From Myxococcales bacterium (lineage in GTDB: Bacteria > Myxococcota_A > Bradymonadia > Bradymonadales > GCA-2716585): a stretch of DNA of 64,000 bases. The stretch covers positions 1 to 64,000 of the forward strand of contig PBBL01000049.1 in NCBI GenBank assembly GCA_002716585.1, written 5' to 3'. Shown piece after piece: positions 1-8,178 of this stretch; positions within the stretch are counted from its first letter, which is position 1, and every line of letters starts with the position of its first letter. The notes under the pieces are model-generated. The model worked only from the letters and a program-made list of their open reading frames with translations, did no database searches and had not been told where the DNA came from. The position numbers were made by a program, and so were the translations under genes.

Positions 1-825
1 CTCGGGCAGCGCCGCCTTGACGCGCACCAGCGTCTCCAGCCAGCCGTTGGTGAAGAAGTAGCCCTCCAGCGGCGAGCGCTCAAAGAGGTCCTTCTTGCCC
101 ACGAGCGCCTCCCAGCTCTCGGTGCGGTCGCGCCCGAAGGTGTGCTCTCCGAGCGACTCCGCCGCGTAGCCGTGCAGGACCGTGGGGGTGCGCAGCACCG
201 CGGCGGTCCGCGACAGCGCCAGGGAGCAGGCCATCATGGCGTAGTCGGGGTAGAGCGGCATGTAGGGATCGACGCCGCGCGCCTCCAGCGCCTCGCGGAC
301 GTGGCGCGAGATCATGACGTAGGTCGGCGAGAAGCTCGGGCGCCCGAAGCTGAAGAACAGCTTGAGCATCTCCCGCGGGTCGCGCAGCCCCTCCCCGGTC
401 CAGCTGTGATCGAAGCTGACGGCGTTGTGCGGCGGCGCCTTGCGCGACGGGTGCGAGTACCAGCACGAGGCCACCCCGACGAAGTCCGGCTGGCCGTAGC
501 CGCGGATCGCCCGCGACAGGGTCGCCAGCGCGTTCGGCAGCAGGCTGTCGTCGTCCGCCAGCAGGAAGCTGTACTCCCCGCGCGCTTGCCGCAGCGCGAA
601 GCTCCAGCTCGCGTACACGTCCAGGTCCGCCCCGGTGTGCACGTAGCGCACCCGCGGGTGGTCGGCCCACGCCTCGGCCACCGGGGCGGCGGTCTGCTCC
701 AGGCTGTTGTCGGAGACGACCACCTCGTAGTCGGTGAACCCCTCCTGCTCCACCGCGCTCTGGAGCGCGTAGCGCAGCAGGTGGGCGCGGTTGCGGGTCG
801 GGATGATGATGGAGATCTGCGGCAT
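1..825 (-). CDS. Family 2 glycosyltransferase, C-terminus beyond the window edge
   Basis: The frame is open from an ATG at 825 to the window edge, giving about 275 residues without the end. It starts MPQISIIIPTRNR, the usual first beta strand of GT-A family 2 enzymes, followed by EVVVSDNS and the metal/nucleotide-binding DDD in FLLADDDSLLP. A GGAGG ribosome site precedes the start. It is the last visible gene of the minus-strand CDP-sugar operon and starts 16 bases after the methyltransferase stop. By family it should transfer a nucleotide-activated sugar to a growing glycan or lipid carrier on the cytoplasmic side; the donor may be the sugar made by the upstream genes, which is inference. 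Confidence 0.9.
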   Translation of the reverse strand, partial: MPQISIIIPTRNRAHLLRYALQSAVEQEGFTDYEVVVSDNSLEQTAAPVAEAWADHPRVRYVHTGADLDVYASWSFALRQARGEYSFLLADDDSLLPNALATLSRAIRGYGQPDFVGVASCWYSHPSRKAPPHNAVSFDHSWTGEGLRDPREMLKLFFSFGRPSFSPTYVMISRHVREALEARGVDPYMPLYPDYAMMACSLALSRTAAVLRTPTVLHGYAAESLGEHTFGRDRTESWEALVGKKDLFERSPLEGYFFTNGWLETLVRVKAALPE

Positions 826-841
826 CTCGGGCCTCCTTCAG

Positions 842-2065
842 TCAGCAGCTCGCGTCGATGATTCGGGGGTGAGGGCCACGGACGCTCACGAAGCGCCCCC
901 CGCGCTCCACGAACTCGCGCTGCTGCGCCATGATCTCGCGCTCATGGCTGGACGCGAACAGGATCATCAGGTCGGGCGGGTCCGCCGGGATCGCCTCGGC
1001 GGAGGCGATCGGGATGCGGCTCCCAGGCACGCACCACCCCCACAGCAGCGGGTTGCGGTCGTACAGCCGCCGGACGTGCCCCGGCGCCACCCCCGCGTAC
1101 CCCAGCGCCGCCACGGTCCGCTCCGCCGCGCCGTAGCCGTCCACCACCTTCCCGGCCGCCGCCTGCGCCTCCAAAAACCCCCGCAGCGCCTCGGCCCGCT
1201 CCCGCCACGAGGCCAGGAACGCCTCCAGCGCCCCCTCCTCCAGCGGCGCGTAGGGCACCCCGGGCGGCTCGGCCCACTGGGGCGCGGGCGCCGCCTGGCG
1301 CGACGCGCCCACCAGCAGGCTCCCCCCGAAGATGTCCACCACCCGCGTCACGTCGACGCGCCACCCCGCGCCCGCCAGCAGCGCCCCGAGCGTCTGCTCG
1401 TCGAAGTAGGACAGGTGCGGGTGGTAGAAGTTGGTGTGCAGCCCCACCCGGACCGTCGCCGCCAGATCGGGCACCTCCACTACCAGCCGCGTCCCCTCGT
1501 GGGCGAGCGCCTCGACCCCGGCCAGGAAGGTCGGGAGGTCCTGGATGTGCTCCAGGACGTGGCGGATGACGATGACGTCCGCCTGGTTCGCGAACGGCGC
1601 CGCCGTCTCCGGGGTCAGCGGCTCGATCCGCACGTCCAGCCCCCGCTCCTGCGCCTTGCGGGCCGGGTCCACCGCGGGCTCGTACCCGGCGACCCGCGCG
1701 CCCTGCTCCGCCAGGAGCGTCAGCAGCGCCCCGTTGCTCGCGCCCACCTCGACGATCGACGCCCCCGGCGCCCCGCAGGCCCCGATCCAGCGCGCCACCT
1801 CGCCGAGGTGCGCCGAGTAGCCCGCGCCCACGTCGCCCATGAAGCGGTAATCGTCGTAGAAGCCGACCTCCAGCGCCTCGGCCAGCTGCACCAGCCCGCA
1901 CCGCCCGCACCGCACCACCGTAAAGGGCCGACACGGATCCGCGTCCGCCCGATCGGCGCGCACGTAGCACCCCGACACCGGCAGCTCGCCGTAGGCGACC
2001 AGCGCCTCGCCGGTCGCGCCGCCGCAGGCGCGGCACTCGCCATCGTTCACACTCGCGTCCGTCAT
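842..2065 (-). CDS. SAM-dependent sugar C-methyltransferase (Methyltransf_13/23/14 architecture)
   Basis: A 407-residue protein with three parts. The N-terminal zinc-binding region has paired CxxC motifs (CRACGG and CGRCG). The Rossmann methyltransferase core has the SAM loop IVEVGASNGALL and later IRHVLEHIQD. The C-terminal domain has GYGAAERT. This is the layout of TylC3/NovU-like enzymes that put a C-methyl branch on 4-keto-deoxy nucleotide sugars. The ATG is chosen because it overlaps the upstream dehydratase stop in ATGA (2062-2065), a sign of translational coupling; a longer upstream frame would run deep into that gene. Its presence next to rfbG/rfbH suggests the final sugar is branched. 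The exact position methylated cannot be read from the sequence. Confidence 0.9.
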   Translation of the reverse strand: MTDASVNDGECRACGGATGEALVAYGELPVSGCYVRADRADADPCRPFTVVRCGRCGLVQLAEALEVGFYDDYRFMGDVGAGYSAHLGEVARWIGACGAPGASIVEVGASNGALLTLLAEQGARVAGYEPAVDPARKAQERGLDVRIEPLTPETAAPFANQADVIVIRHVLEHIQDLPTFLAGVEALAHEGTRLVVEVPDLAATVRVGLHTNFYHPHLSYFDEQTLGALLAGAGWRVDVTRVVDIFGGSLLVGASRQAAPAPQWAEPPGVPYAPLEEGALEAFLASWRERAEALRGFLEAQAAAGKVVDGYGAAERTVAALGYAGVAPGHVRRLYDRNPLLWGWCVPGSRIPIASAEAIPADPPDLMILFASSHEREIMAQQREFVERGGRFVSVRGPHPRIIDASC

Positions 2066-3114
2066 CGCCTCTCCTCCTCCTGCAACCAGGCCAGCGTCCG
2101 CCGCAGCCCGTCCTCCAGCGCCGTCGTCGGGCGCCAGCCCAGCTCCTCGTCCAGCTTCGACACGTCCGGGCAGGTCCGCGCCGGGCTCCCCGCGCCGTCC
2201 TCCGACGGCGACGCGGCGAACACCACCTCGCTCCCACGCCCGCCCAGCCGCGCCACCCGCTCCGCCAGCTCGCGGATCGTCACCTCCGGCGACGACGACC
2301 CCACGTTGTAGACCTCGCCCGCCCGCCCCTCGACCAGCACCTTCAGGAAGGCCACCGTCGCGTCCGCGATGTAGCAGTACGAGCGCATCGCCCGACCCGC
2401 CGACCGCAGCACGATCGACTCCCCGCGCGCCGCCGCTCCCAGGAAGTCCGCGAACGCCCGGCCGTCGTCCAACGCCAGCCCCGGCCCGAACACCTGAAAC
2501 GGCCGCACCGCCTTCACCGGCACCCCGTGCTGGCGCCCATACGCCACCGCCAACGCCTCGCCGAACCGCTTGCCCTCGACGTAGCACCCGCGCGGGTGGC
2601 GCGGATCGGTCACCCCGAGGTACCCCTCCGGCGTCGGGCACGCCTCGCTCGGCGGGCTCCCGTAGACCTCGCCGCTGCTCATGAACAGCGCCCCGCGCGC
2701 GTCGCAGGCCCGCGCCCGCTCCAACACGTGGTGGAGCCCCAGGCCGTTCGCCATCAGCGTCCCCACCGGATCCGCCAGGTAGGCCCGCGGCGCCGCCTTC
2801 GACGCCGCGTGGATCGCCCAGTCGAACCGCAGCCCCTCCGGCAGCGGCGCGCGCACGTCCTGCTGCACCCAGCGGACGTGCTCCAGCTCCGCCCAGGCCC
2901 CGGTGGGCGCGCGCCGCGCCAGCGCCACCACCGTGCAGGGGTCCGCGGCCAGCGCCCCGGCGTTCAACCCGGCGATGGCGTGCAGGACGTACGCGGGCAG
3001 CATCCCGCGCGCCCCGGTCACCAGCACCGTCGAACCGGCCAGCTCCGCCGCCAGCCCCTCCAGCGCCCGCGCCATCTCGCGCCGATCTGCCTCGATGATC
3101 GCTCCCCAGCTCAT
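2062..3114 (-). CDS. NAD-dependent epimerase/dehydratase (extended SDR), CDP-sugar reductase/epimerase candidate
   Basis: A 350-residue extended short-chain dehydrogenase. It has the Rossmann motif VLVTGARGMLPAYVL near residue 45, the serine of the active site in FMSSGEVYGSP, and the Tyr-Lys pair in CYVEGKRFGEA. The ATG at 3114 gives MSWGAI and overlaps the rfbH stop by four bases (ATGA), so I prefer it to a start 45 bases upstream. Coming straight after rfbH, it is the natural candidate for the last ketoreduction or epimerisation of the CDP-3,6-dideoxy-4-ketohexose, comparable in position to paratose or abequose synthases. The family assignment is firm; the exact substrate and stereochemistry are inference. 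Confidence 0.88.
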   Translation of the reverse strand: MSWGAIIEADRREMARALEGLAAELAGSTVLVTGARGMLPAYVLHAIAGLNAGALAADPCTVVALARRAPTGAWAELEHVRWVQQDVRAPLPEGLRFDWAIHAASKAAPRAYLADPVGTLMANGLGLHHVLERARACDARGALFMSSGEVYGSPPSEACPTPEGYLGVTDPRHPRGCYVEGKRFGEALAVAYGRQHGVPVKAVRPFQVFGPGLALDDGRAFADFLGAAARGESIVLRSAGRAMRSYCYIADATVAFLKVLVEGRAGEVYNVGSSSPEVTIRELAERVARLGGRGSEVVFAASPSEDGAGSPARTCPDVSKLDEELGWRPTTALEDGLRRTLAWLQEEERR

Positions 3115-4553
3115 CGCTCGCCCTCCGTACCCCGCGCGAAGCCGCGGATCCGATCGCACATCCAGGCCAGCTCCTCCTCCTGCATCCCCGGGTAGACCCC
3201 GATCCAGAACCCCGCGTCCATGACCTGGTCCGTCACCTCCAGGCCGCTCGCCACCCGCCAGGGCGCGGGCATCCCCTGCGCCTCGCGGTCAGCCCACAGC
3301 TCAGTCAGCGCCGGCTGACGCAGCAGGTTCCCGCCGAACAGCATCCGGGTCTGCACGCGGCTCGCCTCCAGGTGGCGCACCAGGTCGCGGCGGTGGAACG
3401 GCGCGTCGGGCCGGACGGTGATCATGAACCCGAACCAGCTCGGGTCCGACCCCGGCGTCGGCTCCGGCAACACGAGCACGTCCTCCAGATCCGCCAGCGC
3501 CGCGCGCAGCCACGCCCAGTTCTCGCGCCGCTTGTCCCCGAACGCCCCAAGCCGCTCCAGCTGCGCGCACCCCACCGCCGCCTGCATGTCCGTGATCTTC
3601 AGGTTGAAGCCCAGGTGGCTGTAGGTGTACTTGTGATCGTACCCCTCCGGCAGCGCCCCCATCTGCTGACAGAACCGCTTGCCGCACGTGTTGTCCGCCC
3701 CTGGCCGACACCAGCAATCACGCCCCCAGTCCCGAAAGCTCTCCGCCACCCGCGCCAGCTCGTCCGTGCGGCACAGCACCGCCCCGCCCTCGCCGGTCGT
3801 CATGTGGTGCGGGGGGTAGAAGCTCAGCGTCGCCAGGTCGCCGAACGTCCCCGTCAACTGGCCCTTGTACAGCGACCCCGACGCGTCGCAGTTGTCCTCG
3901 ATGAGCCACAGGTCGTGCTCGCGGCAGAAGGCGCACACCGCGTCCAGGTCGAACGGGTTGCCCAGCGTGTGCGCCAGCATGATCGCCCGCGTCTTCGGGC
4001 TGAGCGCCTGCTCCAGCAGCGCCGGGTTGATGTTGTAGCTCGGCAGCTCGATGTCCACGAACACCGGCACCAGCCCCATCTGGATCATCGGCGCCACCGT
4101 CGTCGGGAACCCCGCCGCGACCGTGATCACCTCGTCCCCGGGCCGCAGCCGCCGATCGCCCCACACGTGGCTCGTCAGCGACGCCGTCGCCAACAGGTTC
4201 GCGCTCGACCCGCTGTTCACCAGCTTGACCTGCGGCACCCCGTACCAGCGCGCCAGCCCCTTCTCCAGCCGACTGTGGTAGCGCCCCGCCGTCAGCCAGA
4301 ACTCCAGCGCGCTGTCCACCAGGTTGACCATCTCCTGCTCGCCGTACACCCGCGCCGCGTAGCGCACCATCGAGCGCCCCGGCGAGAACGGCGCCGCGGT
4401 CGTCTTGAGCGCCGCCAGCTCCCGCACCCGCTCCATGATCTCGCCGCGCAGCGCCTTCTCCCGCGCGCGGCGCTCCCTCACGCCGTCCACCAGCTTCAGC
4501 TGGGGCGACTCCACCGGCTCACCTTGCGTCTCGGTCGCTTCGTTGCGCTGCAT
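3111..4553 (-). CDS. rfbH: CDP-6-deoxy-4-ketohexose 3-dehydrase (E1-type, PLP/PMP and iron-sulfur)
   Basis: A 480-residue fold-type I aminotransferase-like enzyme. The usual PLP lysine is replaced by histidine in SFYPPHHMTTGEGG (His249/His250), the hallmark of the E1 3-dehydrase that uses PMP to remove the C3 hydroxyl. The [2Fe-2S] ligand cluster is also present as RDCWCRPGADNTCGKRF. Other family motifs are NSGSSANL and IEDNCDASGS. E1 needs an E3-type iron-sulfur flavoprotein reductase; none is visible in this window. The gene sits 26 bases after rfbG and overlaps the next gene by four bases. Function and pathway place are well supported by these diagnostic residues. Confidence 0.95.
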   Translation of the reverse strand: MQRNEATETQGEPVESPQLKLVDGVRERRAREKALRGEIMERVRELAALKTTAAPFSPGRSMVRYAARVYGEQEMVNLVDSALEFWLTAGRYHSRLEKGLARWYGVPQVKLVNSGSSANLLATASLTSHVWGDRRLRPGDEVITVAAGFPTTVAPMIQMGLVPVFVDIELPSYNINPALLEQALSPKTRAIMLAHTLGNPFDLDAVCAFCREHDLWLIEDNCDASGSLYKGQLTGTFGDLATLSFYPPHHMTTGEGGAVLCRTDELARVAESFRDWGRDCWCRPGADNTCGKRFCQQMGALPEGYDHKYTYSHLGFNLKITDMQAAVGCAQLERLGAFGDKRRENWAWLRAALADLEDVLVLPEPTPGSDPSWFGFMITVRPDAPFHRRDLVRHLEASRVQTRMLFGGNLLRQPALTELWADREAQGMPAPWRVASGLEVTDQVMDAGFWIGVYPGMQEEELAWMCDRIRGFARGTEGER

Positions 4554-4579
4554 GTGCAGTCTCCCTTGTTTCAGTCGTG

Positions 4580-5590
4580 TCAGGCGATGGCGCGGAGCGC
4601 GGTCAACGCCTCCGCGGGGCGCAGCGCCTCGCGGTACCAGGCGATCGTCCGCTCCAGCCCCTCGTCGAGGGTGAACAGCGGCGCCCCCCCCAGCCGCTCG
4701 CGCGCCTTCGCCGCGCTCAGCGCCTGGTTCGGGATCTCGTGGCGCGCCTGGTCGAGGATGATCGGCTCCAGCTCCGCGCCCGTGAGCGCCAGCACCCGCT
4801 CGACCATCTCCAGCACGGTCACCTGCGTCTCGTTCGAGAAGTTGAACGCCTCACCCGCCAGCGACGGATCCTCGCCCATCCGCTCGGCCAGCAGCATGTA
4901 GGCCGCCGCGCCGTCCTCGACGTAGATGTAGTCGCGCACGAACAGCCCGTTCGAGCGCAGCACCGGCGCCTGCCCCCGCAGCGCCGACCGGATCGTCCCC
5001 GGCACCAGCCGGTTCCAGTTCAGGTCGCCCCCGCCGAAGAAGTTGCCGCAGCGGGTCACGCAGACCGGCAGCCCGTAGGTCACCGCGTAGGTGCGGGCGA
5101 TCAGATCGGCGCACGACTTGCTTACGTCGTACGGGTGCTCCCCCTGGAGCGGCGTGTCCTCGCGGTAGGGCAGCGCGTCGCACGTCCCGTAGGCCTTGTC
5201 CGACGACGCCAGCACCACCTGCTCGATGGTCGGGCTTCGCCGACACGCCTCCAGAAGCAGCCAGGTGCCGCGGATGTTCGTGTCGAAGGTCGAGAGCGGG
5301 TTGTTGTTCGCGATCGAGACGATGGTCTGCGCCGCCAGGTGCATCACCGTCTTGATCTCGAACTCGCCCAGCCCCCGCTCCATCAGCTCCAGGTCACGCA
5401 CGTCGCCGCGCACCACCTTGACCCGCTCCAGGCGCCCGGTCCGCACCAGCTCGCTCTGCGGCACCCAGTCCCGCACCAGGCACCCCACGCCCGCGCCCGC
5501 CGCCACCAGCCGCTCCACCAGCCAGCTCCCCAGCAACCCCGTGGCCCCGGTCACCAGCGTCGGGCGATCCTGCCAGAACGTCTCGCTCAT
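4580..5590 (-). CDS. rfbG: CDP-glucose 4,6-dehydratase
   Basis: A 336-residue extended SDR with [13 protein letters not shown] at the NAD site, ASSDKAYG (typical of CDP-glucose rather than dTDP-glucose dehydratases) and the catalytic HPYDVSKSC Tyr/Lys pair. It makes CDP-4-keto-6-deoxyglucose, the substrate of rfbH just downstream. The ATG at 5590 has a good GGAGGAG site; an in-frame ATG at 5623 lacks one. It is the first gene of the minus-strand operon and is divergent from the AAA+ gene. The cytidylyltransferase that supplies CDP-glucose (rfbF) is not seen upstream, so it must lie beyond the window or elsewhere. Confidence 0.93.
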   Translation of the reverse strand: MSETFWQDRPTLVTGATGLLGSWLVERLVAAGAGVGCLVRDWVPQSELVRTGRLERVKVVRGDVRDLELMERGLGEFEIKTVMHLAAQTIVSIANNNPLSTFDTNIRGTWLLLEACRRSPTIEQVVLASSDKAYGTCDALPYREDTPLQGEHPYDVSKSCADLIARTYAVTYGLPVCVTRCGNFFGGGDLNWNRLVPGTIRSALRGQAPVLRSNGLFVRDYIYVEDGAAAYMLLAERMGEDPSLAGEAFNFSNETQVTVLEMVERVLALTGAELEPIILDQARHEIPNQALSAAKARERLGGAPLFTLDEGLERTIAWYREALRPAEALTALRAIA

Positions 5591-5690
5591 CAGCTCCTCC
5601 ACCGCGTTCACGCACACATCCAATTCAGCGCGTCCCTGATGTCATCGGCTGACCCCCGGCAGAGCTTGAGAGAGTTTTTTCGCCCCTCCC

Positions 5691-5733
5691 ACGCAACATC
5701 CCCCCCGACCGGGCGATAACCCCCCATGAGCGA
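5691..5733 (+). promoter_or_regulatory. 43-bp leader element, copy A (upstream of AAA+ gene)
   Basis: These 43 bases match 39968-40010 upstream of comM at 40 of 43 positions. Both copies begin ACGCAACATC, then ten C-rich bases, then GGGCGATAACCCCCCATGAG and CGA. The ATG inside is in frame with the AAA+ gene here but out of frame with comM at the other copy, so it is not a conserved start codon. The conserved GGCGATAA resembles a sigma-28 -10 box, but no matching -35 box is seen. It could be a promoter, an operator or a small repeat. Confidence 0.7.
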
Positions 5734-5758
5734 CCACCCCAACCCAAGGAGCCTCGCC

Positions 5759-7939
5759 ATGACGATCGCCACAGACCCCATCGCCCCGCCGCCGCGGCTC
5801 ACCGCCCAGCTCCACCTGGACGCCACGCTGACCCGCGTCTGGCTCCTGCTCCAGCGCTTCGTCGCCCGCTACGGGTATCGGATGTTCGGCTCCGGTGAGA
5901 GCTTCGAGGAGGCGTTCTCCGGCTTCGCCCAGGCGATGGCCCAGATCCAGCAGCTCGGCCAGCCGATCCCGGTCGAGCCCTGGCACCAGGGCAACTGGCC
6001 GTCGCCCGCCTCGCTCCGCGACCAGCTCGACCGCTACGAGCGGGCGCTGCGCCGCCAGCTCACGGCCGCCTCCGCCGCGCCCACCCCGCCGCACCTGCCG
6101 CTGGAGGAGCTGCGCGCCCGCTTCAGCCTGACCGAGCAGGAGCTGCGGATCGTGATCGCGGTCGCCGCCCCGCAGCTCTCGATCGACATCGCCACGGCCT
6201 ACGAGTTCGTCATGGCCACCCCGGCGCTCGACGGGCCGACCTGCGGCTTCATCGCCGAGCTGGTCACCGACACCCCGGCCGAGGCGCGGCGCCTCCTCTA
6301 CAGCCTCGACGCCAGCAGCCCGCTGGTCCGCCAGGGGCTCGTCGAGGTGACCCCCCAGGGCAACGACCGCCTCCACAGCGCCCACATCGCCGCGCCCCGC
6401 TCCGTCCTGCGCTTCATGTGCGGCGCCCTCGGCCCCCTGCCCGACCCGCTCGCCCCCTTCGGCCAGCTCCACGCGCCGGACGAAGCGCCCGCGCGCGAAA
6501 GCCTCGTGCTCGCCGACGGCGTCTCCGCCCAGCTGAGCGGCGCGCTGCGGCAGGCGAGCCACGCCAGGGCGCGCCTCGTCCTCAGCGGGCCGCGCGGCCT
6601 CGGCAAGCGCAGCGCCCTCCAGGCGTGGCTCGCCGAACTCGGCGCCGGGCTCCTCGTCATCGACCTCGACACCCTCCTCACCGAGCGCGCCGCGCCGCTG
6701 CCGCTGCTGCGTCAGCTCACGATCGAGGCCTCGCTGCGCGGCCACGCCCTCCTGCTGCGCTCCGACGAGGCGGTGCAGTCCGCGCCGCGCTCCCAGGTCG
6801 CCGCGCTGCGCCTCGTCCTCGACGCCTTCCGGGGGCTGGTCGCCGCCTCCACCACCCACCCCGACGCCCGCACCCTCACCCCGCTCCTCGGCGCCGCCCC
6901 CGTCGTCGAGTTCCCGCCCCTCGACGCGTCGGGGCGCCGCGCCCTGTGGCGGCTCGCCCTCTCGCCCCACCTCGACCCTGAGGAGGTGCCCCCGTTGAGC
7001 GACCAGCTCGCCCGCCAGGTCCGCGCCACCCCCGGGGCGATGGTCCAGGGCGTCACCCAGGCGAGCGGACAGCGCACCTGGCGACGACCCCAGAAGCGCG
7101 CTGCGTCGATCGCCGCCGCCGCCCGCGCTGTCCACGCCCACGCCCTCGGCGAGCTGGCCGAGCCGCTCCGCACCTCGCTGCGCTGGGAGGACGCCGTGCT
7201 CGACCCGAAGACGCTCGCGCGCCTGGAGGAGCTGGTCGTCCACGCCACCCACCAGGGGCAGGTCCTCGACACCTGGGAGATGGGCCGCCAGCTCCCCTAC
7301 GGCCGCGGCCTCTCCTGCCTCTTCTACGGCCCCCCCGGCACCGGCAAGACGATGACCGCCGCCCTCATCGCCCAGCGCCTCGGCCTCCCCATCTACCGGG
7401 TCGAGCTGTCGAAGATCGTCTCCAAGTACATCGGCGAGACCGAGAAGAACCTCGCTCGCCTCTTCGACCAGGCCGCGCTCGCCGGGGGCATACTCCTGTT
7501 CGACGAGGCTGACTCCCTGTTCGCCAAGCGCACCCAGGTCAAGGGCGCCAACGACCGCTACGCCAACCTCAAGGTCAACTACCTGCTTCAACGCATGGAG
7601 GCCTACGACGGCGTCACCGTCCTCACCACCAACCTCGACAAGGACCTCGACGAGGCCCTCCGCCGCCGCCTCCGCTTCCGCCTCCACTTCCCGAAGCCCG
7701 ACGCCGACCTCCGCGCCGCCCTCTGGCGCCGGATGCTCCCCGCCCGCGCCCTCGGCGACGACCCCATCGACGTCCAGACGCTCGCCGCCAAGTTCGAGTT
7801 CGCGGGCGGCCACATCAAGAACGCCGTCCTGCGCGCCGCCTTCCTCGCCGCACACGCAGGCCGCCCCCTCGACACCGACCTCCTCAACGAGGCCGCCGTC
7901 CGCGAAGCGCGCGAGCTGGGCATGCTGGTCAGGGATTGA
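5759..7939 (+). CDS. Two-lobed AAA+ ATPase, eCIS (Afp15-like) type, copy 1
   Basis: A 726-residue protein. The C-terminal AAA+ module has Walker A YGPPGTGKTM (near residue 523), ELSKIVSKYIGETEKN, Walker B ILLFDEADSLFAKR, and TTNLDKDLDEALRRRL with the arginine fingers. An N-terminal half (about residues 260-420) keeps the ghost of a first P-loop, LSGPRGLGKRSAL, and VIDLDTLL, so the first lobe is probably degenerate. This layout is found in AAA+ ATPases of extracellular contractile injection systems. The ATG at 5759 follows AAGGAG; an ATG 33 bases upstream has no ribosome site and falls in the 43-bp element. A paralog lies at 46675-48840. No structural injection-system genes adjoin it, so its partner complex is unknown. 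Confidence 0.85.
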   Translation: MTIATDPIAPPPRLTAQLHLDATLTRVWLLLQRFVARYGYRMFGSGESFEEAFSGFAQAMAQIQQLGQPIPVEPWHQGNWPSPASLRDQLDRYERALRRQLTAASAAPTPPHLPLEELRARFSLTEQELRIVIAVAAPQLSIDIATAYEFVMATPALDGPTCGFIAELVTDTPAEARRLLYSLDASSPLVRQGLVEVTPQGNDRLHSAHIAAPRSVLRFMCGALGPLPDPLAPFGQLHAPDEAPARESLVLADGVSAQLSGALRQASHARARLVLSGPRGLGKRSALQAWLAELGAGLLVIDLDTLLTERAAPLPLLRQLTIEASLRGHALLLRSDEAVQSAPRSQVAALRLVLDAFRGLVAASTTHPDARTLTPLLGAAPVVEFPPLDASGRRALWRLALSPHLDPEEVPPLSDQLARQVRATPGAMVQGVTQASGQRTWRRPQKRAASIAAAARAVHAHALGELAEPLRTSLRWEDAVLDPKTLARLEELVVHATHQGQVLDTWEMGRQLPYGRGLSCLFYGPPGTGKTMTAALIAQRLGLPIYRVELSKIVSKYIGETEKNLARLFDQAALAGGILLFDEADSLFAKRTQVKGANDRYANLKVNYLLQRMEAYDGVTVLTTNLDKDLDEALRRRLRFRLHFPKPDADLRAALWRRMLPARALGDDPIDVQTLAAKFEFAGGHIKNAVLRAAFLAAHAGRPLDTDLLNEAAVREARELGMLVRD

Positions 7940-7958
7940 CGCGCGGCGGTGGCGTCAA
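7936..7958 (+). terminator. Hairpin overlapping the AAA+ stop codon
   Basis: TTGACGC and GCGTCAA form a perfect 7-bp stem around a 9-base loop and include the TGA stop. It is followed by ACAACAAAAA rather than a T-run, so it is a weak terminator candidate or an mRNA 3' end structure. Confidence 0.3.
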
Positions 7959-8035
7959 ACAACAAAAATCCTGATGATTTGCTCCGACACGCCACCCAAC
8001 CCCACGCCAGCCACCGCCCAAACCCAAACAAGCGC

Positions 8036-8063
8036 TTGACCTGCATGGCTTTCACGTGACAAT
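8036..8063 (+). promoter_or_regulatory. Possible sigma-70 promoter for the SGNH lipoprotein
   Basis: TTGACC at 8036-8041 is followed after 16 bases by GACAAT at 8058-8063, about 115 bases before the start codon, in a locally A+T-richer stretch. This is pattern recognition only. Confidence 0.35.
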
Positions 8064-8178
8064 ACACTCGCCGCCCGGCCGCGCTGCGCGCGCCGACGCC
8101 CACACACACGATCCACGCGATCATCCAAGGACGGATGTCGCCCCTCAGGGGACGCGTCCCAAGCAGAACCAGAAAGCG

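Noticed and set aside
842..2641. A 599-residue version of the methyltransferase
   Set aside because: The extra N-terminal 192 residues are low-complexity Gly/Ala/Arg antisense-phase translation of the epimerase gene; the ATGA overlap at 2062-2065 marks the true start.
5642..7855. Long minus-strand frame of 737 codons opposite the AAA+ gene
   Set aside because: It is the antisense shadow of a gene with clear motifs; at about 70% G+C such shadows stay open. The same applies to long frames at 22838-25048 plus, 49293-51743 plus and 52772-54862 minus.
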